A stretch of 64,000 nt of DNA from Thamnaconus septentrionalis (GCA_009823395.1 CM020510.1:3012773-3076772), one strand, 5' to 3'. Counted from the stretch's first letter, positions 48,878 to 59,029 are shown. The notes: generated by a model from the sequence alone, not told the origin. Program-made: numbers and translations.

Positions 48878-49371
48878 GAAGCCCCTCCTGCTCCTGTCTG
48901 AACCAAAAACAAACAGTGTCGTTACTAAACTCCTCCGTTATTATACATCAGATAATATTAATGTAATATGTGTGTTGAATTTCCGGTACTCGAACCCACA
49001 GAATAATTCACAATGTACTGTGTAACTTTCTGATTTGTCCTTCGTTCCTGTATTTGCCTGATTCAGTGTAAGAGGACCGGAGATGGAAATTAGCTTCATC
49101 ATCTGTTCTAAATAATCTAGGAAGTCTGCCTGCATTCAACTGAAATCGAACCTTGTTGAGTGTGTGTGTGTGTTGTTCACCAGACGTGGACGAGTGTCTG
49201 GCCGAGACCTCCGGCTGCGACCACGGCTGCATCAACACGGCGGGGAGCTACGAGTGTTTCTGCAGGATGGGCTTCCGTCTGGCTGGCAACCAGCGCTCCT
49301 GCATCCGTGAGTCCTTCCACCTCCGACCACCAGGGAGCAGCAGGACCACAGAGGTCCTACCAACACTCACT

Positions 49372-49417
<46 letters not shown>

Positions 49418-49905
49418 CAGCTCTGTATGGCGCTCAGCCAGAAGAGGAAGGAGAAGAAGAGGAGGAGGAGGAGGTGGAGGAAGAGGAGCAGGAGGAGCTC
49501 CTCAGGTTGCCTGACCTGCTGCTCCACACAGCAGCTCTGCACTTCCGACACGATCGCAGGCACCATGACCACGACGAAGGTGATGATGACGACGATGATG
49601 GTGGAGATCACGAGATCCAGAGGGAACGTCGGGGGGAACTCAGACTCAGCAGCAGCCACAACAGCAACAACATAGGTACACACACAACGGAGGTGGTAAA
49701 AGTATTCACATTCAGTACTTCGGTAGAAGTATAAATACTTACTATGAGAAAAGAAAATACTCTGCTAAAAGTAAAACAAGTAGAGTCAATAAATAATAGC
49801 AATAATAATCAGTCAATGACTTTGAACAGAATTTCTGTCTTTTAAATACTTTTCAACACAACCCGCATGTTTTTCCAATCTAAATAGTAGAAAGTTCCCA
49901 TGTCT

Positions 49906-49966
<61 letters not shown>

Positions 49967-52900
49967 TGACAGGCCAGTGTGACCAGTGCGGCTGATGTTT
50001 CTCCTCCAGTGTGTCTGAACGGCTCCTTCGGGGACGACTGCAGTCTGAGATGTGACGACTGCGTCAACGGGGTGTGTGGCGAGCAGAAGGACCGCTGCCA
50101 CTGTCGGCCCGGGTGGTCCGGCCTCGTCTGCAACCAAAGTCAGTGAGCAGCAGCAGCAGCAATGGCAGAGCTTCCAGCAGGGGGCGCCGTTGCTGCCTCC
50201 AGCTCAGATTGAAAAACTTTAAATGACTTTACAGACGTTCACACCAACAAGGGAAACAGTTGATATACTTTGTGTTGAGTGCAGAGTGTATGAGACAATA
50301 TGCCAGACGATGCATTTAGTTTGCTTGATCAGCAGGGGGAGGTAAAGTGTTGAAGACGAAAAAAAAAAATAAGACTGAAGTGTTTGCAGGAACTTGTTGA
50401 TTGAAAAAAAAATCTAAACTGTCTGAAACAAAAACAGCGTGCAAGGGGCCCCTCCTCATTCTGTCTGCCCCCCCCCTCACCCTCCACCTCAGCCTGTCCA
50501 ATGGGAACCTTCGGGACGTCCTGCAACAGCCTGTGTCGCTGTCAGAACGGAGGCTCGTGTGAACCTGTGACCGGGAAGTGTGTGTGTCCACCTGGGGTGG
50601 AGGGCCCGCTCTGCCAGGAAGGTAGACACACACACACACACACACACACAGACCGTGGCAGTGCAGCGCAGTGAAGTGTGCTCTCTCTCCGTGGCTCCAC
50701 AGGATGCCCCCGGGGTTACTTTGGGTCAAACTGCAGGAGGAAGTGCAGCTGCCCCAACGACGGACGCTGCCACCGTCTGTACGGAGGCTGCATCTGCACC
50801 CCGGGGCTCTACGGTCGTTTCTGCCACCTGCGTGAGTTGCAACCTGATTGTCTTTTTCTTTTTAGCGTATTGTAGCACATGTGAATGTGTTGGCAAGTTT
50901 GTTTTTCTTAGAAAAAGGGTTTATGTGATTAAAATAAACAGTTGTGAACGAGTGACGACACTGAGAAACAACTTGTACATTTAATAGTTCTGAAATTTTT
51001 CACCACTTGATAAAAAATTTACATGCAATTATGATGCAACAAAAACAGTTGCAGTCTGTAATTTTGCCATTATGATAATGTACAGACATCACCCTCTGAA
51101 ATATCCCTGCCGCCCAACACATAGCATTTTTTTTTTAAAAAGAAAAATACTTAAGGGTTGTACTGCCGCCCTTTGGCCACCAGGAGGCCTCTGTCTCGCA
51201 CTCACACTCATGGACGTGCTATAAGAACTGGATTTTTACCCCATAAGACTGCAATACAAAAATAATGGGCTGTAAAATGGCTGACAGGACGACCTTTGAC
51301 CTTCAACACGGTTCATAACAAATCTTTCTGTTGTGGATTTTTAAGTCCTGGACCTTCAGAAAGGTCAGCAATTCCCCAGAAAAGAGTTTTCATATTCCTG
51401 GCATGATGTCCTGGCACGTTACAGGATGTGTCTCGGCTTGTTCTGATTGGCTGTTTCGTCCTAACGCGTCACCCGTCTTAAAGAGGCGTGATGGGAAGCG
51501 ACAGCAGCTGCGTTTCCATCGCCCCTAGCATTGTGCAAAACCTAAATATGGCAATAAAGACTAGTGATGGAAACAGCTAAACTGGGAAAAACCGCTCAAA
51601 CATGGCTAAAAGGTTTTGACGCTCTCATGAGGTGGTTTTTCATACGTATCCAAATGGAGGCAAATATAACAACCGTTCTTGACAGCAAACAACATGGAAA
51701 TGCAGATTTATGGCAAAATTGTTTTGTACCTCCATCCGGGACGAGATTTGACGAGATTTTCACGGCTTATGCGTCTCACACCATTCAACGGAAACACCTG
51801 AAAATCGCAGTTGTACTTTGTCGAAATTTAGAAATATCGCTTTTATTTTGCGAAAAACTGTCATTGAAACGCAGCTACTACCGGCACATGCTGTATGGGA
51901 GCCGCACGATGAGGTAGCAACCAGGAAGTTGTTTCAAATTGGTGGACTTTTTGGGGGGTAGTGCAACTCTGGAACGCTATATTGGATCCTAAGGGGGCGT
52001 GGCCACACCACTGATCAGTCATAGCTTGAATGTGAAGGACAAAGTCAGGGTTCCCTGTGATGTCTTTGTTGACTGAAATCTCTTCATCAGACGGATACAT
52101 GGGGTAAATTCAGAGGATTTCAGGGAATTTTCCTGCACGTTGATGCGACAACAGCCGACCCCCAGTTTGCACCAAAAGCGTCTGCGGCACGGCAGGTTCA
52201 TGCCACCAGGGGGCAGCGCGGGCGCACTCACTGCGGACGCACCTCAGACGCTTTTTGTGTGAAGTGGGGGTAAAGACGCTTGTCGCTGGTGCACCGGCTC
52301 ACTGCTGGTCGCCGCTCAGACGCTTGGAGGGCGGCACCAGGTGGGAGGGCAGCTGCCGGGGCAGCCAGTGACCCTCCAGCTTGCCCTCGATCAGGTGCAC
52401 GGCCAAGGCGAACTCCTCGTTGTCCAGCATGCCGTCGCCGTCCACGTCGGAGAGGCGCCACACCTGCGCCAGCACCGAGCTGGGCAGCAGCGTGCTCAGC
52501 ATCCACTGCCGCACCTTGTTGCCGCTCAGCTTCCCGCCGCTGGGACTCAGGTTGTAGAAGATCTCGTCGTACTTGGGCTTGAGCCGCTGCACCGCCCACT
52601 CCTGGCCGCGCTCGGCCTCGTCCTGGCCCGGCTCCCTGAAGGGGTCCCGCCTGCACTGGTCCGGCCGGAAGCTCTCCAGGAAGCCGCCGTCCAACACGCC
52701 CGGCAGCGACTTCCTCCGCAGCTCCTCCTCCTGCTGCTGCTGCTGCAGCAGCGGCACCAGGCTGGCGATGTCGCTGGACAGGAGTTTGTCCAGCGAGGCC
52801 ATCAGGCCGGGCTTCAGCGTCTTGAACTTTGAGAAGTCTTGACTCAAGAGTTTCTCCTGGAATAAATATTTGCAGGAATGAAATTCCCCAGATTCGGCAG

Positions 52901-53329
52901 AAAAACCTCCCTCCACCTCCGACAGCCTTTTCAAACATGAAAACGGTGTCAGACCATCAAGTCTGAGCTCAAATTTTGCCCAGTGAAATTTGGCCAGTAC
53001 TTCAGAATGACCGACAATCTGAAGGACTGCTCCGTGAACTGGCTCCACGTTTGCAGAGGGAAGAACAAATTACTGAGAACTGATCTCCCGGCTCCACTGG
53101 ACTCCGAGCGGCCTCACCTGCATCTTGGTGCAGTCTGGGAAGTCCCCGGCCGGCACCTGGTGCTGCTGCTGGATCCTGGTGAAGATCACCGGCAGCTCGT
53201 AGATCAAGTTGTGCTTCTTGCTGTCCTTGCAGAAGATGGTGGGCATCTCCTGCTTCAGGTAGCTGACGATGTGGGCGTGGGCCTGGAGGAGGAGCAGAGC
53301 CGTCAATCATCCATCACCTGGCCTGCTTT

Positions 53330-53361
<32 letters not shown>

Positions 53362-56300
53362 TTCTTTTTTTTGGGGAAGTCCTCACCCGCACGAGTCTGG
53401 CCCTCTTCACCAGGTCGTTGAGCTTGCGCAGGGCAGCGTTGCGCGGCAGGTTCCTCAGGTCGCCCAGCAGGTCCTCCTCCTCCAGCTCGATCAGCTGGTA
53501 GTGGTCGCACTGCAGCCGCGGCTCCGCCCACAGCGACCCCACGAATACCCGCAGGATCTCGGGCGTGCGGAACACTTTGCCCAGCGACCACATGAGGGAG
53601 CCGTACACCCTCATCAGCTGCTGCGAGTCCACGCGGTCGGCCTTGTTCAGCACCACCCGCAGCTTGTCCTCGAAGCCCTGCAGGGCGCCGAAGGCCCGAC
53701 TCAGCTCGTCGGAGAACTCCAGCTTGTGGGCGTCGAAGAGCAGGATGATCCGGTCCACACGCTCGGCGAACCAGCGCAGCACCGCCGGCAGGTCGTAGCC
53801 TGGGGAGGAGGGGGAGAAAGGAGGGGAGGAGGAGAGAGAGGAGGAAGGAGAGGAGGAGGAAGAGGAGAAGGGGGAAGGACGAGTGGAGGAGGAGGAGGAG
53901 GAGAAAAAGATGATGATGATGAGGGGGTAGGAGGAAGGGGTGGAGAGAGAGGAGGAGGAGGAGGAAGCAGTGGTGGAGGTATAGAAAGAGGAGGAGGGGG
54001 AGAAGGAGGAGGGATAGGAACAGGAGGAGATTGAGGAGGGAGAGGAGGAGTGGGATTAGATGGGGTGAAGGAAGAGGAGGAAGAGGAGTAGGAGGAGGTG
54101 GGGTAGGAAGAGGAGGAGGAGGAGAAGGAGGAGGAGGAGAAAAGATGATGATGATGAGGGGGTAGGAGGAAGGGGTGGAGAGAGAGGAGGAGGAGGAGGA
54201 AGAGGTAGCAGAGGAGGAGGCAGTGGTGGAGGTATAGAAAGAGGAGGAGGAGAAGTAGGGGGAGGAGAAAGAGGTTTAGGAGGAGGAGAAACTGGAGAAC
54301 AAGGAGGTTTTCATTCCTCTGCTCCACCATGAGAAGGTTCAGCAGGTCCCTCGGTGGTTCCACCCTGAGATTAATGCGTCCATAAAGCCGAGAGCTCGTC
54401 TCCGCCCAAACACAACACAATGTGATGATATGACATCATCTCCGACGCAGCGCCAGAGTTTTATTGCAGCCAGAAGTTTGGATCCTCCTGACAGCTTTTT
54501 ATGAAAAAAGGTCCCAGATTGCACAAGATTCTCTAGCAGGAAGCAGCGTTTCTGTCGCGGCTGCTCCACTGTTTGTGCTGACAAAAAAAACAAAAAACAA
54601 CAACATAATAATGATATAAAAAATTGGCCCTCCGTGATGTCACAAAGGGCATCCCCAACCCCAGCCCAACACCACGTCTTGGCTCCACCCCCTTTGAGAT
54701 TTCCTATTTCTCCCCTCCGCCTCTTCCAAACACATGGAAATGCATCACTTTTAGCAGGAGGCTGCAAACACAGGGCTAAAAAAAACATGCTGGAGAGTTT
54801 TGTAGAGTTCTGGGGTTTTGGGTGTATCGTTAATCATGTGACGCCACTCCACTGGAATGTTGGACTTAATAAAAAACATGGTCTGGGACGTGAGTGTGTG
54901 TGTGTGTGTCTAAAAGAGGCGGAGCTTCACCTCGACTCAGTTTCCTCTTGGCCGCCGTCAGGATCCCCGGCGTGTCGATGATGCTGATCTGTTCCAGGAG
55001 TTTGTTGGGCATCTGGACACACTGGAACCTGCAAAAAGACCTGAGAGCTACAGAGACGCTGACCTCCGCTGACCTCTGACCTCCAGACCCGGGCTCACCT
55101 GTTGAGGAAGGCGTTCCCGAAGGGGTCCAGGTTGCGGAAGGGCTTCCTGGGGTCCATGGTGAGGGCGTTCCCCGGTATGACGGCCTGGGTGCGGCCGTGC
55201 ATGACGGCGGTGAAGCAGTCGGTGGTGGGCTCGGGTCCCACCCTGCTGCCGGGGAAGTCCTCCTCCAGGAGGTACCTGGTAGTGACAACGACATTATCAA
55301 GACCAGAGAGTATCGAGATGGAGACCAGACCAGACCAGGACTTTATACATCAAAGAAAAACAACAAAAGAGAAAAAAATGACCAGTATCTTTTTTAAATT
55401 CAAGTTTGCTTCTAAATGGAGGAACAACATCTCTTTTCACCAAGGCATCATTTAATGATCTTTTTAATTATTAATTATTCTTTTATTATCGTGTCATTGT
55501 AGTGTTGGCAGAGTCTCCACCAGTCTTCATCAAAAATCCGAAGTCCGTCCGGTCCGAGACCGAGACAAGACCCTTAAAAAGTGGTCTGGAGACCAAGACC
55601 AACCACCAGTACTGCAACACCTGGGTAGGAGCACAGAGGGGAAGTGGGTGGAGCCACACACCTGCATGGGCAGGGGAGGGGGTTGGAGCTGCTTCATCCG
55701 GGTGAAGCCCTGGTGCCCCACTGGCACCTTCACTGTGGCCATATGCTGATCGATATTCAGCCAATACGACCCAAATCGATGACGTTAAATTCCGGGTTAG
55801 TGGTCCTGTTTCAACGGGTCGGACCCAGTACGGCTCTCATCCATTTCAATGTAGCTGCTCACCCAATGCTTTTGGCTTCCGCATCACGCAGCCCCGATAG
55901 AGCATGCAGCACTTCCCATCATGCCTCTGTAACTCCCATGATGCACCGGGACGCATCAGCCAATCAGAACGAGTTGAGATGCAGTGCACTGTGTTTCTTT
56001 TTGTATTGCGGTGTAATGGGGGAAAATGTTTTTTAATTATTTTTTGGCTGCAGTACCTCGAGTGGCCACTGGATAAGAATCGCTGCACTGCCATATTGCC
56101 AGTCTGGTATCTAATACATCCTATAATATGCCCAGGTTGCGGTACTAATTGTCCTGATGTGTTAGTTTGCAGTTCGGGTGTGGGTTTGCACGACCCCGGG
56201 TCGTCAGGTCAGGTCGGATCTTGAAAATTGGACCCATGCAGGACATCTGCTGGGGGAGGGAAGGATGGAAGGTTATGTTCTGGACGCTCACCTGATGAAG

Positions 56301-58727
56301 GTGGTCTTCCCAGTGGAGTACTGGCCCATCACCAGCACCATGGGCCTGCTGTCAAAGTCGGCGTCCTGGTAGGCGGGAGAGTGGAAGTGGTGGAAGCTGC
56401 AGTGCTTCTCGATGGGCAGCAGCCGCTTGTGGTAGAGGTTCCTCAGCTCCTCCGTCACCACCTGCACCTCGCCGGCCGCCTTGGGGTTGCTCCACAGCCT
56501 CCGGATGGACATGGTGTCGAGTCTCTGCAGCTCCTGATCCTCAGCCTTCTTCTTCTGCTTCTTCTTCTTCTCGATCCTCGGTGCTCTCGGAGCTGCAGGC
56601 TGATCAGGAGGAAGGACTTGATCTGCTTCTGTCGGTCGGTCGGTGGGTCTCGGTGACGTTGGGAGGGTGTAACCAGAGCCTGCAGCTGTAGAGGCAGCAG
56701 CAGCAACATCAGGGTGGAGCTCCGTGTTTTCACCGCCCAGCCATTCTCGGACGGGCTGATTTCCTCCAGTATGGTCACGGCCGATGTGCAGCTCCTGCAG
56801 GAGGAACCTCGGATCCACCGTAGAACTGTGGGGGAGAGGGGAGAAAAAAAAACACAGCAGGAAGTTGGATAATCCTCGTGATAACACAGTAGGTGGGCGG
56901 GGTCATTGGGCCTCCACTGAACTGTACGTGACCCCTTGAGTGTTTGATTTAAACTTTTTTTTTTTGTTTGATGCCTCCTCGACGAACAAACATTTTCGCT
57001 CGCGTCAGTTTTTTGCAGCCGGAAAATGAAATCAAAATCAAAGCCTTCTGTGCATCTCCTAACAGCATGTCGGCTTTTTTTTTTTTCCTGCTTTCTGCCC
57101 CTCCCACCAACACCAACCCCTCCCCCACCCGCTGCAGCCTGTCCCAAGTGGACGCACGGCGCTGGCTGTTCCCAGGAATGCGCCTGCGTGCGGGAACATT
57201 CCGCTGGCTGCGACCCGAGGACGGGGAGCTGCGTCTGCCGGCCTGCATACCGGGGCTCCCGCTGCCAGGAAGGTGAGGGGCGCTTCCCGGGAAGGAGCCA
57301 CACCGGAGCGTCGCTGGGCTGCGTCCAATCACAGCCCGGCGCCGCTCCAGGTTGGACCGCCACCCTCCCCCAACTCTTCCTCGGCCGCAGCTGCAGCTGA
57401 GGGAGGGAAAAAAAACCTCCCAGTTTCTCTCTTCCGATGATTATTTGTTCTTGTTTCTGAGTTTCCTTCCCCTGGTGTGTGTGTCTGTCTGTGTGTGTGT
57501 GTGTGTGTTTACGTGCACGTCCCCCGATGCAGAGTGCTCGCCGGGCTCCTTTGGCGCCGGCTGCCAGCAGTCATGTGACTGTCCAGGTGGAGGGTCATGT
57601 GACCCCAGGACGGGCGAGTGCGGCCGGAGGAGGTGTCCCGCAGGCCTCGGCGGGGAGGAGTGTGACCTGGGTGAGGGAGTGCACACAGTGTGTCGAGCCG
57701 GCCACACCTGCAACAGCGCCACCAACTGTTTTATCGCTTGAAGGTCTTTCAATTCTTGAGAAATGGCTCTGGAGCTGAGCTTTGTGTTATCCACAGACGC
57801 AACACGTGGTGTAAAGTAAACTGTTTCCTCTGGTGCGGATAATCAATATGATTATCCTTGCACCAAGGACCCCCAATAAAAGCCCCGCCTCCTTTCCTTC
57901 CTCCTCTGCTCCTATTGGAGAATGGAGAGAATTGAGCCACCCGCTCTGTCTGCACAGGTGTGAGTGACTGAAGATGGCTGTGGTTTTTTTTTATTTTTTG
58001 ACAATTTTTCCACAAACCCTCTTCACGTTTATCAACAAAATTGGAGGAAAAAAAATTGTCATGTTGACAAAAAAAAAAATTGTTGGCCCTCTGTGATGTC
58101 ACAAAGGGCATACCTGGACCCACCCTCTAGCGAGTGACCACAATACCAGGTCTTTTCTCCGCCCGCTCTGAGAATGCCCCTGTTTTTTGGTAATGCATCA
58201 GTTTCAGCAGGAGGCAGCAAACAGAGGGCTAAAAAACACACGAGAGATTTTTGGAGAGGTTTTTTTTTTGGGGGGGGGAATCGTTAATCATTTGACAGTG
58301 ATCCACTGGAATGTTGAAACAAACAAGGTGTGTGTGTGTGTGTGTTGCCCAGCCTGCCCTTCAGGGAGCTACGGTGAAAACTGCCGCCTGCCCTGTGAGT
58401 GTGGAGGAGCGTCATGTGACCCAGCGACGGGACGATGCCTGTGTCCTGCTGGGAAAACTGGAGCCTCGTGTCAACAAGGTGTCGAAGTCGACTAGACAAA
58501 ATGAAACACAACACGCTGCATTTGGTCCCAGGGAGACGGATTGTGTGTGCGTGTGTGTGTGTGTGTGTTTTTCTAATGTACTGGCTGCTCTGCAGACTGC
58601 CCTGATGGATTGTGGGGGTTGGAGTGCGGCTCGTCCTGTCCCCATTGTGAGAACGGAGGATCGTGCAACAAGCAGAGCGGTTTGTGCGACTGCACGCCAG
58701 GGTTCAAAGGTCAGCGCTGCCAGACAG
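36704..58727 (+). CDS. megf6: Multiple EGF-like-domains protein 6 (5' part, continues beyond window)
   Basis: Secreted or matrix protein. Exons: 36704-36786 (signal peptide), 37456-37593 and 37740-37849 (EMI domain: [27 protein letters not shown]), 38675-38779, 43372-43497, 45635-45757, 47246-47371, 47542-47667, 47897-48022, 48411-48548, 48641-48763, 49184-49306, 49421-49675, 50010-50138, 50493-50621, 50703-50831, 57138-57272, 57533-57670, 58353-58478 and 58596-58727: 873 residues so far. From exon 4 on, every exon is phase 1-1 and is mostly one EGF module; DVDEC/DVNEC mark calcium-binding ones. [20 protein letters not shown] and [20 protein letters not shown] match MEGF6 closely. Exon 13 is a non-EGF acidic/His linker; later modules are laminin-type. 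Intron 16 hosts the antisense ehd2-like gene and intron 4 hosts mir-551. No further exon is seen to 64000; human MEGF6 has many more repeats. Confidence 0.95.
38195..38582 (+). mobile_element. hAT-like non-autonomous element in megf6 intron 3
   Basis: Left part reads CTAGGTGGCCAAACCTTTTG and GTGGGCCACAATGGGTT. The right end is AGTTTGCCCATGCCTGCTCTAG, roughly its inverse. This is the look of Charlie-type hAT elements (caggGGTGGGCAAAC class). A related fragment (GGGGTCACCAATGTGG) lies at 41208-41285. Confidence 0.5.
38795..39105 (+). repeat. CATCTCCACAAT minisatellite
   Basis: About 25 imperfect 12- to 15-base units of the type CATCTCCACAAT/CAAACATCTCCAC, 16 bases after megf6 exon 4. Confidence 0.9.
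39110..42900. other. megf6 intron 4, unassigned part
   Basis: Mixed-composition intronic DNA. Apart from a hAT-like fragment near 41208-41285 and a (GAA)n run at 41820-41850, I recognise no exon, RNA or mobile element. The long frames over 42340-42930 on both strands have no domain I know, and they overlap the likely mir-551 primary transcript. Confidence 0.5.
42904..42972 (+). ncRNA. mir551: mir-551 microRNA hairpin
   Basis: A 69-base near-perfect hairpin in the sense strand of megf6 intron 4. The 5' arm CCTCAGAAACCAAGCATGGG pairs with the 3' arm CCCATCCTTAGTTTCTGAGG with two mismatches; the loop is about 20 bases. The 3p product would be 42949-42969, beginning GCGACCCATCC. Its seed CGACCCA is that of miR-551a/b-3p, and the 5p arm carries the family's GAAAxCAAGCxTGGGTG. 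Human mir-551a is also inside a MEGF6 intron in the sense direction, so host and orientation agree. Expression would follow megf6 transcription. Confidence 0.88.
43541..43605 (+). repeat. (CA)n microsatellite after megf6 exon 5
   Basis: About 32 CA units starting 44 bases after the donor; a second (CA)n run at 43203-43246 precedes the exon. (ATT)n lies at 44206-44282 and a poly(T) tract at 44411-44435 in the same intron. Confidence 0.9.
45776..46045 (+). repeat. (CATC)n array after megf6 exon 6
   Basis: Long imperfect CATC/ATCC tetranucleotide array beginning 20 bases after the donor. Later in the intron, (TTC)17 occurs at 46800-46852 and (GT)n at 46913-46937. Confidence 0.9.
47481..47526 (+). 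repeat. (TG)n upstream of the megf6 exon 8 acceptor
   Basis: TG run ending about 15 bases before exon 8. Similar runs end 4-27 bases before exons 9 (47828-47885), 12 (49160-49172), 13 (49374-49416), 18 (57476-57509), 19 (58327-58345) and 20 (58541-58568). Confidence 0.85.
48125..48252 (+). mobile_element. MITE family A (partial copy)
   Basis: Right half only: CACACCATTCAATGGAAACA through CGCTTTTATTTTGCGAA to CCATGGAAACGCAACG. Lies in megf6 intron 9. Confidence 0.6.
51130..51500 (+). repeat. Dispersed repeat family B (copy 2)
   Basis: Shares CTGCAATACAAAAATAA, TCCCCAGAAAA and GTCTCGGCTTGTTCTGATTG with the copy at 28485. It is followed directly by a MITE of family A. Confidence 0.55.
51505..51882 (+). 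mobile_element. MITE family A (reference full-length copy)
   Basis: Opens CAGCTGCGTTTCCATCGCCC and ends TGTCATTGAAACGCAGCTAC, terminal inverted repeats of about 18 bases. Internal words are TTGTGCAAAACCTAAATATGG, ACCATTCAACGGAAACACC and ATATCGCTTTTATTTTGCG. About 378 bases, non-coding, in megf6 intron 16. Confidence 0.72.
52299..56512 (-). CDS. ehd2: EH-domain ATPase, EHD2-like, nested antisense in megf6 intron 16
   Basis: Membrane-remodelling dynamin-like ATPase acting at caveolae and endosomes. Exons: 56512-56292, 55275-55099, 55028-54931, 53799-53387, 53282-53118 and 52856-52299; phases close to 543 residues, the length of EHD2. Motifs are the P-loop [22 protein letters not shown], the switch DTPG, NKAD, the helical [15 protein letters not shown], and the C-terminal EH domain ([18 protein letters not shown]) with the EF-hand [12 protein letters not shown] and the tail LVPPSKR. 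KLSG, LSDVD and [10 protein letters not shown] favour EHD2 over EHD1/3/4. The start MSIRRLW (context GACACCATGT) aligns with the usual EHD N-terminus. The frame stays open upstream to an acceptor near 56823, adding about 100 Lys- and Pro-rich codons if used. The NPF near the G domain is DPF here. The paralogue letter cannot be settled from sequence. Confidence 0.88.
53810..54295 (+). repeat. Purine-only (GGA)n tract in the ehd2-like intron 3
   Basis: Almost 490 bases of GGA/GAGGAG/GAAG on the plus strand, with internal duplication: the block with AGATGATGATGATGAGGGGG occurs twice, about 245 bases apart. It starts about 10 bases upstream of exon 4's acceptor, so on the gene's strand it is a very long pyrimidine tract. 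Confidence 0.88.
54622..54860 (+). repeat. Dispersed repeat family C (copy 2)
   Basis: GGCCCTCCGTGATGTCACAAAGGGC through GCAGGAGGCTGCAAACACAG to ATCGTTAATCATGTGAC and CCACTGGAATGTTG. Same order as 58080-58315. Confidence 0.65.
55280..55622. mobile_element. Inverted-repeat element, family D (copy 3)
   Basis: Ends TAGTGACAACGACATTATC and CCAGTACTGCAACAC, with the shared core ATGACCAGTATCTTTTTTAA and GAGACCAAGACC words. Its left end is 4 bases from exon 2 of the ehd2-like gene (exon start 55275). Confidence 0.7.
55845..56105 (-). repeat. Dispersed repeat family B (copy 3, reverse)
   Basis: On the minus strand: CAATATGGCAGTGCAGCG, CGAGGTACTGCAGCC, CTCGTTCTGATTGGCTGATG and CATGATGGGAAGTGC, as in the other copies. 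Confidence 0.6.
58080..58315 (+). repeat. Dispersed repeat family C (copy 3)
   Basis: TTGGCCCTCTGTGATGTCAC, GCAGGAGGCAGCAAACAGAG, TCGTTAATCATTTGACAG and CCACTGGAATGTTG. It ends 12 bases before the (TG)n tract of megf6 exon 19. A reverse copy with CCCTTTGTGACATCACAGAG lies at 59240-59402. Confidence 0.65.
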
Positions 58728-58796
58728 GTGAGTCTGTAGAGTGATAATAACGATAATAGAAATCATGAGGTTGGAACATCTCCAGGTGACCTCGTC

Positions 58797-58842
<46 letters not shown>

Positions 58843-59029
58843 TTACACTCGCTATCGGCCACAGCTTTGCTTTCCTGTCGTTTTTAAAGTGTGTGTGTGT
58901 TGAGATTAATTTCCCCACCGTCACTGTAGTGTAGGCAGTGGCTTCCAAGGTTGAATGCTGCCATCTAGTGGTGCTGCTGCTGCTTCACAGTCCGGGCGGC
59001 TCTTTGCCGCCACGCTGCGGTCGTCAGGC

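Noticed and set aside
53501..54420. Long Gly/Glu or Ser/Pro/Leu frames
   Set aside because: Produced by the (GGA)n tract and by reading the ehd2-like exon in the wrong frame.
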